64,000 bases of DNA from contig NZ_CP054020.1 of NCBI RefSeq assembly GCF_013282625.1, forward strand, positions 1,488,001-1,552,000, read 5' to 3'. Of this stretch, positions 18,528 to 27,326 are shown piece after piece; positions within the stretch are counted from its first letter, which is position 1; each line of letters starts with the position of its first letter. The notes beneath the pieces were generated by a model, which saw only the letters and a program-made list of their open reading frames with translations, ran no database searches and was not told where the DNA came from. The position numbers and the translations under genes were made by a program. Source of the stretch: Thiomicrorhabdus xiamenensis. Its GTDB lineage: Bacteria > Pseudomonadota > Gammaproteobacteria > Thiomicrospirales > Thiomicrospiraceae.

Positions 18528-19181
18528 CTAAATAAACGTCATTATCTCATCTTCACTCAGTCTCGATTTCGGCAAGCTAGCGTTAAAGTCCTGCTCGTCC
18601 CGGTACCCCAGAGCAATCAGAGCCTGTGCGCTATATCCACGACTTGGCAGATCAAATTCTGCATTTAAAATATCGGTATCCACCCCTTCGATCGGAACCG
18701 CATCCACACCCAAAACGCCGGCACCCAACAAAATCGTTCCCATATTCAGATACACCTGCTTCTGCATCCAGCATTCCGTATCCTGCAATTCCAGACGATG
18801 CATATTGACATAGAATGAACGGACTTTATAAGCACCGTCTTTTGCAGCCTCATCGGCAAAACGGCCATCTTGTTCTTCGACCGCCATCAGATGGCGTACA
18901 TAATCATCATCAATCTGTGTTTTGGCGCAGAGTAGAATCACATGCGAAGCGTCCAATACTTTGGCTTCATTGGCACCATACTGCCCTTGTGTACCTTTGG
19001 CCAGACGTTGTTTCGCTGCAGGTGAATCAGCAATGACAAAATGCCAAGGTTGGGAATTGACGCTCGACGGACTAAAACGCAATAATTCTTTGATTTGCGC
19101 AAACACTTCATCCGGAATTCGTTTGTCCGCAGCGAACTTTTTAGTGGCATAACGGGTTTTGGCAACCTCTGCAATATTCAT
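18528..19181 (-). CDS. NAD(P)H nitroreductase / dihydropteridine reductase family (NfsB-like)
   Basis: FMN-dependent reductase of about 217 residues. The start at 19181 has GGGAG upstream and gives MNIAEVAKTRYATKKFAADK, the typical NfsB-type N-terminus; a longer start at 19244 lacks support. Further motifs are LLRFSPSSVNSQPWHFVIAD (FMN contact), NMGTILLGAGVLGVDAVPIEG and a C-terminal LIALGYRDEQDFN...PKSRL with the conserved KSR. E. coli NfsB reduces nitro compounds and quinones by two-electron steps; a natural substrate is unclear. It is isolated between terminators. Confidence 0.9.
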   Translation of the reverse strand: MNIAEVAKTRYATKKFAADKRIPDEVFAQIKELLRFSPSSVNSQPWHFVIADSPAAKQRLAKGTQGQYGANEAKVLDASHVILLCAKTQIDDDYVRHLMAVEEQDGRFADEAAKDGAYKVRSFYVNMHRLELQDTECWMQKQVYLNMGTILLGAGVLGVDAVPIEGVDTDILNAEFDLPSRGYSAQALIALGYRDEQDFNASLPKSRLSEDEIMTFI

Positions 19182-19823
19182 AAAATCACTCCCTTGTTGC
19201 ATATTATTTTCGCGATTGAAGGCCATTATCATAATCGACGCCATATCATTGGAGAAGAGAAAAGCGTCCGAACAGAAAAGAAGTTGTGCCGATTTTAAGC
19301 ATCCACATCAACCTCCGTTGATCGCACTCCCTTGCAAGCCCTCTCCCGCCTGGATTTTTCGTTGGACAGAGCCCTCAAACCATCCAATACACTTCAGCTT
19401 TTGCTTAGTGCACAACGCCTAATCGGATAAACCTTAATGCTGAGATTAGCCTGTAGCACCAAAAAAATTACGTCCGATTCCGTTTTTATTGCTAAACAGC
19501 TGCTTCCTCAATAATTTATTATTTTAATCTGTGAATTAATTTAATTTATCTATTGTTACGGATTAACCGTTATTAAAGGTACTTTTTTAGTCATTTCATT
19601 TCTCAAATTCGTAAAATCGCGCCACAAATACGCCATTACCAATTCTTATATCCTTATATAGAAAATTATTATCATCTAGCAAATAGCATAACCGCAAAAT
19701 ACTCTGCTATTGCTTATGCATACATATTAATAATTTATATTGCTATCAGCTATCTCGGCTAATGCCGGATAGCTCATGGCCGGGTACAAAATACAAAACA
19801 AGGATCCACAAAGGAAAACCATT
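19182..19823. other. Long AT-rich upstream region of the sulfide dehydrogenase operon
   Basis: About 640 bases without a convincing gene. The part from about 19500 to 19745 is very AT-rich, as expected of a regulated promoter/UP region; TTGCTT near 19711 with an AT-rich -10 (ATTTAT/TATATT) about 17 bases later is a possible fcc promoter. A stem-loop immediately upstream of fccA is listed separately. Confidence 0.4.
19748..19774 (+). promoter_or_regulatory. Stem-loop in the fccAB leader
   Basis: AGCTATC-T-CGGC-TAAT-GCCG-GATAGCT forms an 11-bp hairpin with a single bulged T, ending 49 bases before the fccA start. There is no T-run after it, so it is more likely an mRNA-stabilising 5' hairpin or a protein site than a terminator. 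Confidence 0.45.
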
Positions 19824-20156
19824 ATGTTGAAGAGAATTCCTGCGTTCGCTGCGAGCGTTCTGCTCGCCGGTAATCTTTCGCTGCTGCCAAGCCTCGCCTC
19901 TGCCGAGCAAGTTCAAGCGATCTCCATGGGTGAGGCCTTCGCAACCACCTGTTTCCAATGTCACGGACCGGAGGGTCAACACACTGGAGGCACCATTCCG
20001 CCTCTAGCCGGGTATCCGCGCGATCTGATGCTGCAGCAACTGAAAGATTTCAAATCGGGTAAACGTCCGTCGACCATAATGGATCGCCACGTAAAAGGAT
20101 ATTCCGATGCCGAACTTGAAGCGATTGCCGACTATCTCGCCACACTGAAACCGTAA
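19824..20156 (+). CDS. fccA: Flavocytochrome c sulfide dehydrogenase, cytochrome subunit
   Basis: A 110-residue periplasmic monohaem cytochrome c that takes electrons from the FAD subunit encoded next door and passes them to the respiratory chain. The start at 19824 has AAGGA upstream and gives a signal peptide (MLKRIPAFAASVLLAGNLSL...ASA). The haem site is TCFQCH (about residue 43), with GGTIPPLAGYPRDLMLQQLKDFKSGKR and the distal Met in STIMDRH. The short, single-haem form differs from the di-haem subunit of Allochromatium. fccB starts 13 bases later. Confidence 0.88.
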   Translation: MLKRIPAFAASVLLAGNLSLLPSLASAEQVQAISMGEAFATTCFQCHGPEGQHTGGTIPPLAGYPRDLMLQQLKDFKSGKRPSTIMDRHVKGYSDAELEAIADYLATLKP

Positions 20157-20169
20157 CGGAGGAAGCAAC

Positions 20170-21468
20170 ATGCAAAAATTACAAAGAAGAACTTTAGTAA
20201 AGGCTTTGGCCGCAGCGGGTATCGCATCTTCAACGTTCGGATTACAAGCCTGTTCAAGCAATGATAAATCGCAAGCTAACGGCAAACGCGTCGTTATCAT
20301 CGGCGGCGGTTTCGGTGGTTCAACGGTTGCCAAATACATCAAACGTTTCGATTCCTCGACTCAAGTCACTATGATCGAACCGAAAAAAACCTATATGACC
20401 TGCCCTGGTTCAAACTGGTATCTGGCCGGTCTGGTCGATGTTGACTATCTGACACACGACTATGAAACCTTGAAAACCAAACACGGTGTCAACGTTCTTC
20501 ATCAGATGGCGACCGGCGTTGATGCTGTGGCAAAAACCGTGACCCTCGACAACGGCGAAGTGCTTGAATACGACCGTTTAGTCGTTTCACCGGGAATCGA
20601 TTTCATCTATGACGCGATTGAAGGCTATTCAGAGGAAGTGGCTGAAATCTTCCCGCATGCCTGGAAAGCGGGTCCGCAGACCGAATTGCTGGCCAAACAA
20701 ATTCAGGAAATGCCTCAAGGCGGTCGCTTCCTGATGGTTGCGCCACCAAACCCTTACCGTTGCTCACCGGGTCCTTACGAGCGTGTTTCGATGATTGCCG
20801 AATACTTCAAGAAACATAATCCGACCGCAACCATAATGGTACTTGATCCGAAGACGAAGTTCTCCAAACAAGCCCTGTTCGGCGAAGGTTGGCGCGATGT
20901 CTATGGCCAGATGATCGAATGGTACGGCTCGCAGGATGGCGCAACAGTGACCAAGATTGATGTCGCCAGCAAAACCGTTTACAGCGATTTCGATGAAGTC
21001 AGCGCCGATGTCATCAATGTTATTCCAGCGCAAAAAGCCGGGAAAATTGCTTTTACGGCAGGTCTTACTGACGATTCAGGCTGGTGTCCGGTCGATCAGG
21101 ATACGTTTGAATCGAAAATCCATAAAGACGTTTTCGTGGTGGGTGATGCCTGTATTGCCGGAGCCATGCCGAAATCCGGACACTCCGCGTCCAGTCAGGG
21201 CAAAATGTGCGCCGCTGCGATTGTCTCGAGCCTGAACAATCTGCCGATGCCGCCGACCCGTAACGTCAACACCTGCTACAGTCTGGTTGCCGAAGATTAC
21301 GGTATCAGTGTCGTAGGCGTTTACGAAAACAAAGACGGCCGTTTGAGCGGAATTCCTGGAGCGGGAGGCGTCAGTAAAGCCGGTGCGTCTCTTCAAGAGC
21401 GTAAAATGGAAGCCGACTACGCCAGAAGCTGGTATCAATCCATCACCAAGGATATCTGGCACAGCTGA
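20170..21468 (+). CDS. fccB: Flavocytochrome c sulfide dehydrogenase, flavoprotein subunit
   Basis: Oxidises sulfide (to sulfur/polysulfide) in the periplasm with covalently bound FAD. The 432-residue precursor begins with a twin-arginine signal (RRTLVKALAAAGIASSTFG). The FAD-binding motif is KRVVIIGGGFGGSTVAKYI (about residues 39-57), a conserved Cys lies in KTYMTCPGSNWYLAG, the second FAD motif is KDVFVVGDACIAGAMPKSGH, and the C-terminal FCSD domain has NTCYSLVAEDYGISV, supplying the second redox Cys. An AGGAAG site precedes the ATG. Forms a two-gene operon with fccA. Confidence 0.93.
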   Translation: MQKLQRRTLVKALAAAGIASSTFGLQACSSNDKSQANGKRVVIIGGGFGGSTVAKYIKRFDSSTQVTMIEPKKTYMTCPGSNWYLAGLVDVDYLTHDYETLKTKHGVNVLHQMATGVDAVAKTVTLDNGEVLEYDRLVVSPGIDFIYDAIEGYSEEVAEIFPHAWKAGPQTELLAKQIQEMPQGGRFLMVAPPNPYRCSPGPYERVSMIAEYFKKHNPTATIMVLDPKTKFSKQALFGEGWRDVYGQMIEWYGSQDGATVTKIDVASKTVYSDFDEVSADVINVIPAQKAGKIAFTAGLTDDSGWCPVDQDTFESKIHKDVFVVGDACIAGAMPKSGHSASSQGKMCAAAIVSSLNNLPMPPTRNVNTCYSLVAEDYGISVVGVYENKDGRLSGIPGAGGVSKAGASLQERKMEADYARSWYQSITKDIWHS

Positions 21469-21490
21469 TCAACCGATCACTGAAAATAAA

Positions 21491-21520
21491 AAAACCGCGT
21501 ACCTACACGCGGTTTTTTTT
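21491..21520 (+). terminator. Intrinsic terminator of fccAB
   Basis: AAAACCGCGT (21491-21500) and ACGCGGTTTT (21507-21516) with a six-base loop, followed by T's to 21520. Confidence 0.92.
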
Positions 21521-21564
21521 ATTTGGGTAACGGATCAATCCGCAACCACCTTTATCATAAAACT

Positions 21565-21912
21565 TTACAACCCTTGTTCCTGATACTGGCTGAAAGCCTG
21601 CATCGCCTCAATACCGTACACTACCGACGGGCCGCCGCCCATCAGAATCGCAACAGCGACCGTTTCCGCCACCTCTTTTTCACTGGCGCCGGCCTGCATC
21701 GCATCATGCACATGAAAAGAAATACAGCCATCACAGCGCACGGTAATTGCAATTCCCAAGGCGATCAACTCTTTTGTTTTCGTATCCAAAGCCCCAGATT
21801 TGAGGCTTGCCGCATGCAAAGCACCAAATCCCTGCATCACCTTAGGCGTTGCCGCCCCCAACTTTTCCATCCAGGTATTTAATTCTTTTAAATGTGCCGG
21901 AAAATCCTTCAT
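21565..21912 (-). CDS. Carboxymuconolactone decarboxylase family protein (AhpD-like)
   Basis: A 115-residue small helical protein. The start at 21912 is supported by GGGAGAGAG just upstream; the longer frame to 22017 lacks a ribosome site. The family core is ELIALGIAITVRCDGCISFHVHDAMQAGAS, with the CxxC pair and downstream His of AhpD-type proteins (about residues 63-70). These act as peroxidase or thiol-dependent reductases; here linkage to FccAB, with convergent orientation, may only be neighbourhood. Confidence 0.88.
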   Translation of the reverse strand: MKDFPAHLKELNTWMEKLGAATPKVMQGFGALHAASLKSGALDTKTKELIALGIAITVRCDGCISFHVHDAMQAGASEKEVAETVAVAILMGGGPSVVYGIEAMQAFSQYQEQGL

Positions 21913-22101
21913 AACTCTCTCCCATACTCGCTTGTCAATAATTGTCAGGTAAAACGCCAAGTCCTTGTTAAACCATGCTTTATTGTTAGCGGATAGTTGA
22001 CATGGAGGATAATTCAAACTTTTTATGCAATGGAAATAAAACTAATGATTAATACGTATCACACTAAGAAAAATCCGGAACAGCGCGCCTAACCCGAAGA
22101 A

Positions 22102-23070
22102 TTAAGCGAGACCCGGCGGCTGATACCCCATTAACAACAGTATCAATGTCAGACTGAAAAGCGACAGAACGGTTGTAAACAGAATCGTTTGCGCTGTAAT
22201 CAAAGCGTCACGTTTATAGAACTCGGCAAGCATATAGGGTCCTGTTCCGGTTGGCAGCGCCGCCAGTAAAATCGCCATATAAGCCCATTCGGTATCCATT
22301 TTAAAAACGCCCAGTACCAGCCAGGCAACAATCAGGGGTTGAACAATTAATTTCAGAAAAGTCAGCTGCAAGGCGATCCGGCGCATCATTTGACTGGAGT
22401 GCGTACTTCTTTGCATGGCATCGGCCAAAAACAGGCCTAAACTGATCAGAGCAGCCGGACTGGCCGCCGCACCGAGCAGATCCAAAAAAGTTTCAGCTCC
22501 TTGCGGCAAACGCCAACCAGTCAGAGAAAACAGAAAACCCATGATCGGAGCAAATACCAACGGATTCTTCAATACCGCGATCAGTGCGTGAACGATGCGC
22601 ACCGGCAAAATCGTATCCGCTTTTAAATCGCTCTCGATCAATACCAGCGCCAGCGCAAACAGAATGCAGACCACGATAATAGTAGCAATAATCGTCGGCA
22701 CTTGGCTGGATGCACCGAAAATCAGAAACAACAACGGAAAGCCGACATAGCCGGTATTGGAATAAGCGCCGGCGACACCGTCGATACTGGCACAGGTCAA
22801 AGGCGCGCCCTGCCAGCGTCGCCACAGAATGACAACAAAGAAAACGCCCAGCGTCCCGACCAGATAAGCAACGATAAACTCGACATGCCATAAAGTCTGC
22901 CATGAGGTGTGGGCCATAATGTCAAACAAGAGTGCCGGCAGTGCCAGCCAGATAACAAAACGACTTAATTCACTCGCCGAATTCGGGCCTAACAGATTCA
23001 GTTTACGACTTGCGAAGCCGGCGGCAATTAACGCAAAAACAGGTAATAAAATCGATAAAGTTTGTAACAC
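22102..23070 (-). CDS. AEC family transporter (auxin efflux carrier/malonate permease type)
   Basis: A 322-residue inner-membrane protein with about ten hydrophobic segments in two inverted halves. AEC features include the N-terminal LLPVFALIAAGFASRKL, the AYSNTGYVGFPLL segment (about residues 108-120), and the C-terminal LLAALPTGTGPYMLAEFYKR with the conserved P-x-G-T-G. Substrates in this family are dicarboxylates or other organic acids; not predictable here. It follows the dioxygenase gene, with a strong hairpin between them. Confidence 0.85.
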   Translation of the reverse strand: MLQTLSILLPVFALIAAGFASRKLNLLGPNSASELSRFVIWLALPALLFDIMAHTSWQTLWHVEFIVAYLVGTLGVFFVVILWRRWQGAPLTCASIDGVAGAYSNTGYVGFPLLFLIFGASSQVPTIIATIIVVCILFALALVLIESDLKADTILPVRIVHALIAVLKNPLVFAPIMGFLFSLTGWRLPQGAETFLDLLGAAASPAALISLGLFLADAMQRSTHSSQMMRRIALQLTFLKLIVQPLIVAWLVLGVFKMDTEWAYMAILLAALPTGTGPYMLAEFYKRDALITAQTILFTTVLSLFSLTLILLLMGYQPPGLA

Positions 23071-23092
23071 TGACAGAGAACCAAAAAGCGAG

Positions 23093-23118
23093 CCGCCTTG
23101 AACATCCGTTCAAGGCGG
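23093..23118 (-). terminator. Strong 11-bp hairpin between LigB-type and AEC genes
   Basis: CCGCCTTGAAC and GTTCAAGGCGG are perfect complements around a four-base loop. On the minus strand CTCGCTTTTTGG follows, so it may terminate or attenuate the dioxygenase transcript before the transporter gene. Confidence 0.6.
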
Positions 23119-23212
23119 TATGGATAACAAGTAGGAAACCGATCCAAGCGAACGCTTAAAGATAAATACGCGATCACTCGGATAAAGTCGGTACAGATTC
23201 AAAGAGAATAGA

Positions 23213-24010
23213 CTACCAGAGGTACATACTGGTCTGTTTTCCGAGAATTTCCAGACGATAGGACTTTCTGCACGCGCTCTGCGCCGCTCCATAACAGACG
23301 TGTAATGGCAGAAGATGCTCCTCCCGCGGATGATTATAGCGTGCTGCGGGGGACTGCTGTAGCCAATTCACCAGACGCGATCGTCGTTGCGCTTCGTCCA
23401 GCGAATCATCACCGCAAGTCTCTTGCAGCCAATCTTCAAAATCCGCATTCTGCTGCGCTTCAACCTCACTTGAGTGACTGAAAAATGCACGCATATTATG
23501 AAATGAAAAACCAGAGCCTAAAATCAGCAAGTCCGGATCGTTCAATGAAGCCAGCGCCTCGCCGAGGCGTATATGCTGTTCCGGATCTAGGTTTCTTAAC
23601 AGTGATAGTTCGACACAGGGAATATCCGCCTCCGGAAACATAATTTTGAGCGGCACATATAAGCCATGATCGAAACCCCGTTCACGATTCTTGACGGACT
23701 CAATCCCTTCATCCGCAAGCGCCTGATGCACCCTATCGGCTAATTCAGGAGACCCCTGACAGGGATATTGAATTTGATAGGCTTCCGGCGGGAATCCGGA
23801 GTAGTCATAAATCAAACCGGGCTGCTCTCCGGCAATCAGTGTCGGAACCGCTTCTTCCCAGTGTGCACTGATAACCAGAATCGCTTTCGGACGCCGGATT
23901 TCATCACGAATCTGTAACAGCGTTTCGATCATCTCGCGATTATCCTGTGGATCCAAAAGCGGCAATGGGCCCCCGCCATGTGAAATAAAACAGATCTGTG
24001 TCGTCGCCAT
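23213..24010 (-). CDS. Class III extradiol dioxygenase, DODA/YgiD type
   Basis: A 265-residue LigB-superfamily enzyme. The start at 24010 has AAGGAAATAACC before it. Motifs: ICFISHGGGPLPLLDPQD at the N-terminus (metal-ligand His), AILVISAHWEEAVPTLI (second His), GFDHGLYVPLKIMFPEADIP, and LILGSGFSFHNMRAF near residue 170, with REEHLLPLHVCYGAA near the C-terminus. E. coli YgiD is a zinc enzyme acting on 4,5-DOPA; the in vivo substrate is unknown. Confidence 0.9.
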   Translation of the reverse strand: MATTQICFISHGGGPLPLLDPQDNREMIETLLQIRDEIRRPKAILVISAHWEEAVPTLIAGEQPGLIYDYSGFPPEAYQIQYPCQGSPELADRVHQALADEGIESVKNRERGFDHGLYVPLKIMFPEADIPCVELSLLRNLDPEQHIRLGEALASLNDPDLLILGSGFSFHNMRAFFSHSSEVEAQQNADFEDWLQETCGDDSLDEAQRRSRLVNWLQQSPAARYNHPREEHLLPLHVCYGAAQSACRKSYRLEILGKQTSMYLW

Positions 24011-24206
24011 GGTTATTTCCTTGAAAGCCATATTCAATTTGATTTTAGCGACATCAAACGATGAAAGAAAGCATTCGTCATAATACTTATTGAACTAACA
24101 CACTGTTGTCATACTTTATTAGAGTTTTAGTCACAGGTTACCTCTTTCGCAAGCTGTTAACGCCTTGCTAAGATGGCTTGGCACACACCTTAGGAGGAAT
24201 TGAAAA

Positions 24207-24392
24207 ATGCGCAAATTCGCTTTGATTTTAGGTTCAGCAATGATGTTAAGCCAAACGGCTATGGCCGAAGCGCCGGATGCACGAGGTGGCCTGGATAAGG
24301 AACAGAGTAAATATGAACGGGAAATGAAACTCCAGCGCGACAGGCAACACCGTCACTTCCATAAAGAATTGAAATATCGGGAAAAAGAATAA
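24207..24392 (+). CDS. Small secreted highly charged protein
   Basis: A 61-residue protein with a strong AGGAGG site before the ATG and a signal peptide (MRKFALILGSAMMLSQTAMA). The mature 41 residues are almost entirely charged, rich in Lys, Glu, Arg and His (EREMKLQRDRQHRHFHKELK). Predicted helical. The His cluster might bind metal, but no family is recognised. A monocistronic unit followed by a hairpin at 24410-24432. Confidence 0.65.
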   Translation: MRKFALILGSAMMLSQTAMAEAPDARGGLDKEQSKYEREMKLQRDRQHRHFHKELKYREKE

Positions 24393-24409
24393 CCCTTATC
24401 AAACAACAC

Positions 24410-24432
24410 GGCGGGTAATTCGGTTACCCGCC
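24410..24432. terminator. Hairpin after the small secreted protein gene
   Basis: GGCGGGTAA and TTACCCGCC form a perfect 9-bp stem with loop TTCGG. An A-run instead of a T-run follows on the plus strand, so it is an atypical terminator. Confidence 0.5.
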
Positions 24433-24583
24433 AAAACACGAAGCCGGAGTAAAACGTTCCTATTGCTATCCGGCCAAACTTCTCAAAACTGCATACACGG
24501 TATTTGAAGTGTACGAGAACGGAACTTAAACTCGCCTCAAATACACAATCAACTTCAACGCACCCTGCGACAAAACAGCTGAA

Positions 24584-25369
24584 TCACTTAACCGTAATGT
24601 TCGCTTTTTTTCTTAATGACTCTAGATAAGAAGTGGCCCGCTGCTGCCGAATAACCTGTTTTAGCTTTGCTTTTACCGAATCGAAACTGGGCGCTCGTGC
24701 CTCACGGCTATCTTCAAGCAGAATGACGTGATAGCCGAACTGCGTCTGCACCGGCGATTTCGTGTACTGTTTTTTGTTCAAGGCCGTCACGGCGGTACTG
24801 AATTCCGCAACCATCTGGCTTGGCGAGAACCAGCCCAAGTCTCCCCCGTTCTTTCCTGTCGGGCCAACCGACTTTGTTTTCGCTAACTCGGCAAAGTCTG
24901 CGCCTTTATCCAACTCGCGAATCACCGCTTCGGCTTCGGTTTGGCTATTGAGCAAAATATGCCGCGCTTTGTATTCTTTCTGAGCAAAGTTGGCGAGTTT
25001 ATCTTCATACAGCTTTTTTAATTCGCTGTCGGTAATTGGCGGAGTATTTACCGCTTTTTCAATCGCGGCGCTAATCAACAGATTCAACTTGATCATTTCC
25101 AGTTTTTTCAACAATACAGGATCTTTATCAAGCCCTTTACTCATCGCATCCTGAAAGACCAATTCTCGATTAATCAGCTCAGCGATCACCTGCTCTCGGT
25201 CGATATTGGGGACCTGAGCCTGTTTATTCTCCTGAATGAACAGCTCATAATCCTGCTCTGTAATGGTTTTACCGTTCACCGACGCAATGTCAGCGGCAGA
25301 AACAACGGCTGCGTTAGCAAAAGCCACCACAGCAAAAAGGGAAAATATAAACGGTTTAGTTGTAAACAT
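24584..25369 (-). CDS. Periplasmic parvulin-type peptidyl-prolyl isomerase
   Basis: A 261-residue secreted PpiC/SurA-like folding factor. The start at 25369 has AAAGGA upstream and gives a signal sequence (MFTTKPFIFSLFAVVAFANA). The N-terminal helical chaperone part contains NGKTITEQDYELFIQENKQA; the rotamase domain (about residues 128-225) has KARHILLNSQTEAEAVI, AKTKSVGPTGKNGGDLGWFS and TQFGYHVILLED, the parvulin signature. It follows the membrane protein and MBL hydrolase genes in the same direction. Confidence 0.9.
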   Translation of the reverse strand: MFTTKPFIFSLFAVVAFANAAVVSAADIASVNGKTITEQDYELFIQENKQAQVPNIDREQVIAELINRELVFQDAMSKGLDKDPVLLKKLEMIKLNLLISAAIEKAVNTPPITDSELKKLYEDKLANFAQKEYKARHILLNSQTEAEAVIRELDKGADFAELAKTKSVGPTGKNGGDLGWFSPSQMVAEFSTAVTALNKKQYTKSPVQTQFGYHVILLEDSREARAPSFDSVKAKLKQVIRQQRATSYLESLRKKANITVK

Positions 25370-25460
25370 ATCGATTCCTTTGATTCCAGTAAGCATTCGT
25401 ATCCGCGTATTTTTATAAATGGATTAATGAAAGAATAGGTTTATTATTCATCAAAATGCT

Positions 25461-26099
25461 TTATTTGTTTAAAGGTTTTACATTCAGTAAGGAGACAAAT
25501 AACGAAATCACGATCGTTCCGAACATAAAACAGAAAACTCCTTGCAAAACGGTAATCGCCCAGGTAAACAGGTCGGCCGGAGCAAAAGCCCCGCTCATCG
25601 TGAAGTGAATCTGCAATGCCTGAATTATGCCGCCAAGCGACATCGCTTGAACAAGATAGGCCGGTACGTCTTCGAACAATCCATTAATCTGATAAATGGT
25701 CGCAAACAGAAACATGGCGGTCAGATAGTTGACCATTGCTAGAACGATAACCCTGCCGGTTGCAGAAACGGCCGTCCCTTCGGTAATTTTGCAAATTCCG
25801 AAGAGAATCACTCCCAGTTCCTTATTGACGATACCGACAATGCGCAGAAACAGAAATGGAATCAGCCAATACGACAAGGGATAGAAAATGGAACTCACCA
25901 TTAAAACGAAGGACAGAGCCAGCCAGCCGACAATGTAAAACTCTGAAAGGAACAGTCGTCGATTACGAAGAGATTGCCATTCATGCGAATCGATTACATA
26001 ATCCAGTTCGCGGAGTTTGTAGTAGCGATCAACCCAGAAATAGGGCGAAAAGTAATAGACCAGTTGAATCAACCTTTTAACCAGCTCGGCAATATTCAT
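25461..26099 (-). CDS. Integral membrane protein of unknown family
   Basis: A 212-residue protein with about four or five hydrophobic segments (near residues 50-70, 72-90, 112-135, 175-205). The last segment, TVLQGVFCFMFGTIVISLF, has the look of a channel-type helix, but no selectivity filter is seen and no family is recognised. The N-terminus is basic-aromatic (LIQLVYYFSPYFWVDRYYKL). It begins six bases after the MBL hydrolase stop, so the two are very likely co-translated; the parvulin gene follows 91 bases later. Confidence 0.65.
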   Translation of the reverse strand: MNIAELVKRLIQLVYYFSPYFWVDRYYKLRELDYVIDSHEWQSLRNRRLFLSEFYIVGWLALSFVLMVSSIFYPLSYWLIPFLFLRIVGIVNKELGVILFGICKITEGTAVSATGRVIVLAMVNYLTAMFLFATIYQINGLFEDVPAYLVQAMSLGGIIQALQIHFTMSGAFAPADLFTWAITVLQGVFCFMFGTIVISLFVSLLNVKPLNK

Positions 26100-26105
26100 A
26101 TAAAC

Positions 26106-26834
26106 CTACTTAAACAACAGTGGAATCTTTTGGCCTTGCTTTAACAGTGGCAGATGGGGATAGAGCTCAATCTGCTCATTATTTAGCCCGTGACCGATAA
26201 CATAGCAGCCCGGTTTCAACCAGGATTCTACCTCTGAAAAACTGGCATGCCAGGCATTTGAATCAGGACGGGCGTCGATGATAAAGGTATCCGCTTGGCT
26301 CAAAGTCCGATACAACTCGCTTTCCATGGTTGAATCGCCGGTGTAAGCCAATAGTGCCCGGTCTTCATAATAGAGAATAAAGGCAAAACTCAACTCGGAA
26401 TGCCGACCCTGGAAAAATTCGATTGCCAAATGCTCATTCAGTGCCGTGCGCATCTGTTGCGGCGGAGTTAACCATTCAGCCAAATCTTCCGCAGCAATCT
26501 GTTCCAAATGTTCGGCGAGGCGGTGTTGCTGAAGGCGCTGGGCAATCTGCTGCTGGCAGATTACACGGCACTTCCTGCCTTTAGCCTGTTCGACGCGCAG
26601 AACAACCGGTAAATCGCCGGCATGATCGGAATGGTTATGGGTAATGACAATATCTTTAGGGAAACGGCCAAAAGATTGGATGACTTCGCGCCCGACGCCC
26701 AGCCCCAAATCGACAAGACAAACTGGCTGTTTATTCTGTAACAGCATAAAACTGCTGCTCGTTAAGCCGTCGTACACCTGAGACGCTCCGCCGCCCGTGC
26801 CCAGAACCTGCAATTCAAATTCAGTCATATGCAT
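26106..26834 (-). CDS. MBL-fold metallo-hydrolase (RNase Z/ElaC-like group)
   Basis: A 242-residue beta-lactamase-fold hydrolase. The metal motif THNHSDHAGDLP (about residues 60-71), an upstream LGTGGGASQVYDG, and LAYTGDSTMESELYR (about 172) with the bridging Asp are typical; a terminal VIGHGLNNEQ supplies the last His. Substrate is unknown; related enzymes act on RNA, cyclic nucleotides or phosphodiesters. Two ATGs (26834 and 26828) are possible and neither has a clear ribosome site. It leads the operon with the membrane protein. Confidence 0.85.
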   Translation of the reverse strand: MHMTEFELQVLGTGGGASQVYDGLTSSSFMLLQNKQPVCLVDLGLGVGREVIQSFGRFPKDIVITHNHSDHAGDLPVVLRVEQAKGRKCRVICQQQIAQRLQQHRLAEHLEQIAAEDLAEWLTPPQQMRTALNEHLAIEFFQGRHSELSFAFILYYEDRALLAYTGDSTMESELYRTLSQADTFIIDARPDSNAWHASFSEVESWLKPGCYVIGHGLNNEQIELYPHLPLLKQGQKIPLLFK

Positions 26835-27326
26835 CTAAAACTACAAAATCAGCAGGCATTTAACCATAAATGCGCTAATCGGTGCTGATATTTCGAAACC
26901 AAAATTAAACACGAATAAGCAGACCTTTTGCTTCTTTCCTTGCCAGCCAGCATAGAGGCTTGGCAAGATGAGCGAGGTCTTTTTGCTCGTCCTTCCGCTC
27001 CATCTTGGCCTGCATCCCTCATGACTGGGACGAATACAACCGTGCAAATTACGCCTGTCTGAAAAACCTTGATTGGTAAACCTTAATGCCTTATGCCCGT
27101 CGTATTCCATCGCTTCAAAAACTCCAAACAACTGGCTTGCAGTAGATTAAGCTGCGGATCAGGTCATAAAACACAATCCGTCAAATCTTCCCGTTACTTT
27201 CCCGTTAGAAAGTTCATGACTTCAGTCAATTCCACACTCCAATTTCATAATTTTCTAATCTCTTTTGCTAGACTGCTGCGAAAACAAAAATAAATACTAC
27301 TTGCAATAAAACAATAGAGAAAAATA
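26835..27326. other. Intergenic region with a possible gene remnant
   Basis: About 490 bases without an intact gene. A plus-strand frame from 26974 to a TAA at about 27078 reads like a protein tail (CIPHDWDEYNRANYACLKNL) but has no start codon and is preceded by an in-frame stop, so it might be decayed coding sequence or chance. Confidence 0.3.

Noticed and set aside
19428-27089. TAAACCTTAATGC present at 19428-19440 and 27077-27089, considered as a dispersed repeat
   Set aside because: A 13-base match is expected many times by chance in a window of this size, and the flanks diverge at once.
26841-27131. 96-codon minus-strand frame before the MBL hydrolase
   Set aside because: Composition is Lys/Arg/Ser mixed with no motif, no ribosome site, and no plausible signal or domain.
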